Source: Ascidia mentula
Taxonomy: Eukaryota > Chordata > Ascidiacea > Phlebobranchia > Ascidiidae
Assembly: GCA_947561715.1 (NCBI GenBank)
Contig: OX387199.1
Coordinates: 20,465,001-20,529,000, forward strand
DNA: 64,000 nucleotides
Reading direction: 5' to 3'
Shown here: in pieces, positions 59,701 through 64,000 of the stretch
Numbering within the stretch: position 1 is the stretch's first letter
Layout of the letters: each line of letters opens with the position of its first letter
The notes under the pieces: generated by a model
Databases searched by the model: none
The model's input: the letters and a program-made list of their open reading frames with translations, nothing else
What the model was told of the DNA's origin: nothing
Made by a program: the position numbers and the translations under genes

Positions 59701-62700
59701 CGTTTCGGACTAGGCTGTAATATTTGTGTGTAAAATATCAAGTCGCTAAACTTAAAAATGTTTAATTAGCAGGCGGACAAGTGGCAAATTTAGTTAAATC
59801 CGCCCAAACCGAGCTTCGTAGTTTAAAACGTGCGTTTTCGCCCAGGAATTAAAAACTAAAAGACATACGCGAATTCGGTTTTTACAGCTCGTTTCGGACT
59901 AGGCTGTAATATATGTTTAAAAAAAATCAAGTCGCTTGATTTAAAAATGTTTAAATAGCAGGCGGACAACTGGCAAAATTAGTTAAATCCGCCGAACCCT
60001 AGCCCGATAGAGTTTGAAACATGCCTTTTCGCCCAGGAATTAAAAACTAAAAGACATACGCGAATTCGGTTTTTACAGCTCGTTTCGGACTAGGCTGTAA
60101 TATTTGTGTGTAAAATATCAAGTCGCTTGATTCAAAAATGTTTAAATAGCAGGCGGTCAACTGGCAAAATTAGTTAAATCCGCCGAACCCTAGCCCGATA
60201 GAGTTTGAAACATGCCTTTTCGCCCAGGAATTAAAAACTAAAAGACATACGCGAATTCGGTTTTTACAGCTCGTTTCGGACTAGGCTGTAATATTTGTGT
60301 GTAAAATATCAAGTCGCTAAACTTAAAAATGTTTAATTAGCAGGCGGACAAGTGGCAAATTTAGTTAAATCCGCCCAAACCGAGCGTCGTAGTTTAAAAC
60401 GTGCGTTTTCGCCCAGGAATTAAAAACTAAAAGACATACGCGAATTCGGTTTTTACAGCTCGTTTCGGACTAGGCTGTAATATATGTTTAAAAAAAATCA
60501 AGTCGCTTGATTTAAAAATGTTTAAATAGCAGGTGGACAACTGGCAAAATTAGTTAAATCCGCCGAACCCTAGCCCGATAGAGTTTGAAACATGCCTTTT
60601 CGCCCAGAAATCAAAAACTAAAAGACATACGCGAATTTGGTTTTTACAGCTCGTTTCGGACTAGGCTGTAATATATGTGTGTAAAATATCAAGTCGCTAA
60701 ACTTAAAAATGTTTAATTAGCAGGCGGACAAGTGGCAAATTTAGTTAAATCCGCCCAAACCGAGCGTCGTAGTTTAAAACGTGCGTTTTCGACCGGGAAT
60801 TAAAAACTAAAAGACATACGCGAATTCGGTTTTTACAGCTCGTTTCGGACTAGGCTGTAATATATGTGTGTAAAATATCAAGTCACTTTATTCAAAAATG
60901 TTTAAATAGCAGGCGGGCAAGTGGCAAATTTAGTTAAATCCGCCGAACCCTAGCCCGATAGAGTTTGAAACATGCCTTTTCGCCCAGGAATTAAAAACTA
61001 AAAGACATACGCGAATTCGGTTTTTACAGCTCGTTTCGGACTAGGCTCTAATATATGTGTAAAAAATATCAAGTCGCTTGATTTAAAAATGTTTAAATAG
61101 CAGGCGGACAACTGGCAAAATTAGTTAAATCCGCCGAACCCTAGCCCGATAGAGTTTGAAACATGCCTTTTCGCCCAGGAATTAAAAACTAAAAGACATA
61201 CGCGAATTCGGTTTTAACAGCTCGTTTCGGACTAGGCTGTAATATTTGTGTGTAAAATATCAAGTCGCTAAACTTAAAAATGTTTAAATAGCAGGCGGAC
61301 AACTGGCAAAATTAGTTAAATCCGCCGAACCCTAGCCCGATAGAGTTTGAAACATGCCTTTTCGCCCAGGAATCAAAAACTAAAAGACATACGCGAATTT
61401 GGTTTTTACAGCTCGTTTCGGACTAGACTGTAATATATGTGTGTAAAATATCAAGTCGCTTGATTTAAAAATGTTTAAATAGCAGGCGGACAAGTGGCAA
61501 ATTTAGTTAAATCCGCCGAACCCTAGCCCGATAGAGTTTGAAACATGCCTTTTCGCCCAGGAATTAAAAACTAAAAGACATACGCGAATTTGGTTTTTAC
61601 AGCTCTTTTCGGACTAGGCTGTAATATATGTGTGCAAAATATCAAGTCGCTTGATTTAAAAATGTTTAAATAGCAGGCGGACAAGTGGCAAATGTAGTTA
61701 AATCCGCCGAACCCTAGCCCGATCGAGTTTGAAACATGCCTTTTCGCCCAGGAATTAAAAACTAAAAGACATACGCGAATTTGGTTTTTACAGCTCTTTT
61801 CGGACTAGGCTGTAATATATGTGTGCAAAATATCAAGTCGCTTGATTTAAAAATGTTTAAATAGCAGGCGGACAAGTGGCAAATGTAGTTAAATCCGCCG
61901 AACCCTAGCCCGATAGAGTTTGAAACATGCGTTTTCGCCCAGGAATTAAAAACTAAAAGACATACGCGAATTCGGTTTTTACAGCTCGTTTCGGACTAGG
62001 CTCTAATATATGTGTAAAAAATATCGAGTCGCTGGATTTAAAAATGTTTAAATAGCAGGCGGACAACTGGCAAAATTAGTTAAATCCGCCGAACCCTAGC
62101 CCGATAGAGTTTGAAACATGCCTTTTCGCCCAGGAATTAAAAACTAAAAGACATACGCGAATTCGGTTTTAACAGCTCGTTTCGGACTAGGCTGTAATAT
62201 TTGTGTGTAAAATATCAACTCGCTAAACTTAAAAATGTTTAATTAGCAGGCGGACAAGTGGCAAATTTAGTTAAATCCGCCCAAACCGAGCGTCGTAGTT
62301 TAAAACGTGCGTTTTCGCCCAGGAATTAAAAACTAAAAGACATACGCGAATTCGGTTTTTACAGCTCGTTTCGGACTAGGCTGTAATATATGTTTAAAAA
62401 AAATCAAGTCGCTTGATTTAAAAATGTTTAAATAGCAGGCGGACAACTGGCAAAATTAGTTAAATCCGCCGAACCCTAGCCCGATAGAGTTTTAAACATG
62501 CCTTTTCGCCCAGGAATCAAAAACTAAAAGACATACGCGAATTTGGTTTTTACAGCTCGTTTCGGACTACGCTGTAATATATGTGTGTAAAATATCAAGT
62601 CGCTAAACTTAAAAATGTTTAATTAGCAGGCGGACATGTGGCAAATTTAGTTAAATCCGCCCAAACCGAGCGTCGTAGTTCAAAACGTGCGTTTTCGCCC

Positions 62701-64000
62701 AGGAATTAAAAACTAAAAGACATACGCGAATTCGGTTTTTACAGCTCGTTTCGGACTAGGCTGTAATATATGTTTACAAAAAATCAAGTCGCTTGATTTA
62801 AAAATGTGTAATTAGCAGGTGGACAACTGGCAAAATTAGTTAAATCCGCCGAACCCTAGCCCGATAGAGTTTGAAACATGCCTTTTCGCCCAGGAATCAA
62901 AAACTAAAAGACATACGCGAATTTGGTTTTTACAGCTCGTTTCGGACTAGGCTGTAATATATGTGTGTAAAATATCAAGTCGCTTGATTAAAAATGTTTA
63001 AATAGCAGGCGGACAAGTGGCAAATGTAGTTAAATCCGCCGAACCCTAGCCCGATAGAGTTTGAAACATGCCTTTTCGCCCAGGAATTAAAAACTAAAAG
63101 ACATACGCGAATTTGGTTTTTACAGCTCTTTTCGGACTAGGCTGTAATATATGTGTGCAAAATATCAAGTCGCTTGATTTAAAAATGTTTAAATAGCAGG
63201 CGGACAAGTGGCAAATGTAGTTAAATCCGCCGAACCCTAGCCCGATAGAGTTTGAAACATGCGTTTTCGCCCAGGAATTAAAAACTAAAAGACATACGCG
63301 AATTCGGTTTTTACAGATCGTTTCGGATTAGGCTGTAATATTTGTGTGTAAAATATCAAGTCGCTAAACTTAAAAATGTTTAATTAGCAGGCGGACAAGT
63401 GGCAAATTTAGTTAAATCCGCCCAAACCGAGCGTCGTAGTTTAAAACGTGCGTTTTCGACCGGGAATTAAAAACTAAAAGACATACGCGAATTCGGTTTT
63501 TACAGCTCGTTTCGGACTAGGCTGTAATATATGTGTGTAAAATATCAAGTCACTTTATTCAAAAATGTTTAAATAGCAGGCGGGCAAGTGGCAAATTTAG
63601 TTAAATCCGCCGAACCCTAGCCCGATAGAGTTTGAAACATGCCTTTTCGCCCAGGAATTAAAAACTAAAAGACATACGCGAATTCGGTTTTTACAGCTCG
63701 TTTCGGACTAGGCTCTAATATATGTGTAAAAAATATCAAGTCGCTTGATTGAAAAATGTTTAAATAGCAGGCGGACAAGTGGCAAAATTAGCTAAATCCG
63801 CCGAACCCTAGCCCGATAGAGTTTGAAACATGCCTTTTCGCCCAGGAATTAAAAACTAAAAGACATACGCGAATTCGGTTTTTACAGCTCGTTTTGGACT
63901 AGGCTGTAATATATGTGTAAAAAATATCAAGTCGCTTGATTCAAAAATGTTTAAATAGCAGGTGGACAACTGGCAAAATTAGTTAAATCCGCCGAACCCT
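56735..64000. repeat. 190-bp satellite array, about 38 monomers, open to the right
   Basis: Monomers of 189-192 bp, for example marked by TAGCAGGCGGACAAGTGGCA. The first two (from 56735 and about 56930) are the most divergent, as expected at an array edge. Two main variants occur: one with CCGAACCCTAGCCCGATAGA, the other with CCCAAACC(C/G)AGCGTCGTAG. Longer blocks recur, including a stretch of about 300 bp that is identical at 60780 and 63447. No open reading frame of note. Possibly pericentromeric or subtelomeric. Confidence 0.92.

Noticed and set aside
56735..64000. CRISPR-like or coding tandem repeat
   Set aside because: Repeats are contiguous 190-bp monomers without spacers, no open frame crosses them, and the DNA is eukaryotic.

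Overview
This is animal nuclear DNA: AT-rich, intron-containing, dense in retrotransposon and DNA-transposon remains, and closed on the right by satellite DNA. Introns as short as 52-66 bp, GT-AG splice sites and relaxin-receptor-type 7TM domains suggest an invertebrate, perhaps an ascidian tunicate, but nothing in the window proves the species.

The backbone is a head-to-tail array of three paralogous receptor genes on the minus strand. Gene A (exons 1-8 only, 11959 down to 238) runs off the left edge. Gene B (34578 to 23643, 832 codons) and gene C (53772 to 43222, 1034 codons) are complete by my splice reconstruction. Each has a signal peptide split over exons 1-2, an ectodomain of LDL-receptor class A (LDLa) repeats, and a class A 7TM domain resembling relaxin receptors (RXFP1/2, type C LGR). 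There is no leucine-rich-repeat block between the LDLa repeats and TM1. I placed exons by hand from splice signals, phase continuity and comparison among the three units; every total length is divisible by three.

Layout: 1-11959 gene A. Its third intron holds a full-length decayed L1/Tx1-like LINE (3319-9016) inserted into an older LINE relic (3130-3318 plus 9017-9960). 11960-23568 is intergenic: a locally duplicated 1.4 kb block with hAT-like non-autonomous elements, a minus-strand Penelope-like element (PLE), a sulfotransferase-like exon remnant, a strongly conserved non-coding block, and a plus-strand PLE reverse-transcriptase relic. 23569-34578 is gene B. 34579-43216 is the paralogous intergenic region with the same elements, one hAT-like copy fewer and other lesions. 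43217-53772 is gene C; its third intron has a hAT transposase scrap, a long palindrome and a hammerhead-like motif. 53773-56200 is non-coding with a 0.25 kb direct repeat. 56202-56690 is a 77-bp palindromic tandem repeat. 56735-64000 is a 190-bp satellite running off the right edge.

Shared insertions date events. The old LINE is in units 1 and 2 but not in the corresponding intron of unit 3. The full-length LINE is only in unit 1. So the simplest order is that unit 3 separated first, then units 1 and 2, then the young LINE jumped. The receptors are diverging: gene B lost a two-exon LDLa module, the conserved TM2 aspartate and its C-terminal tail, all of which gene C keeps.
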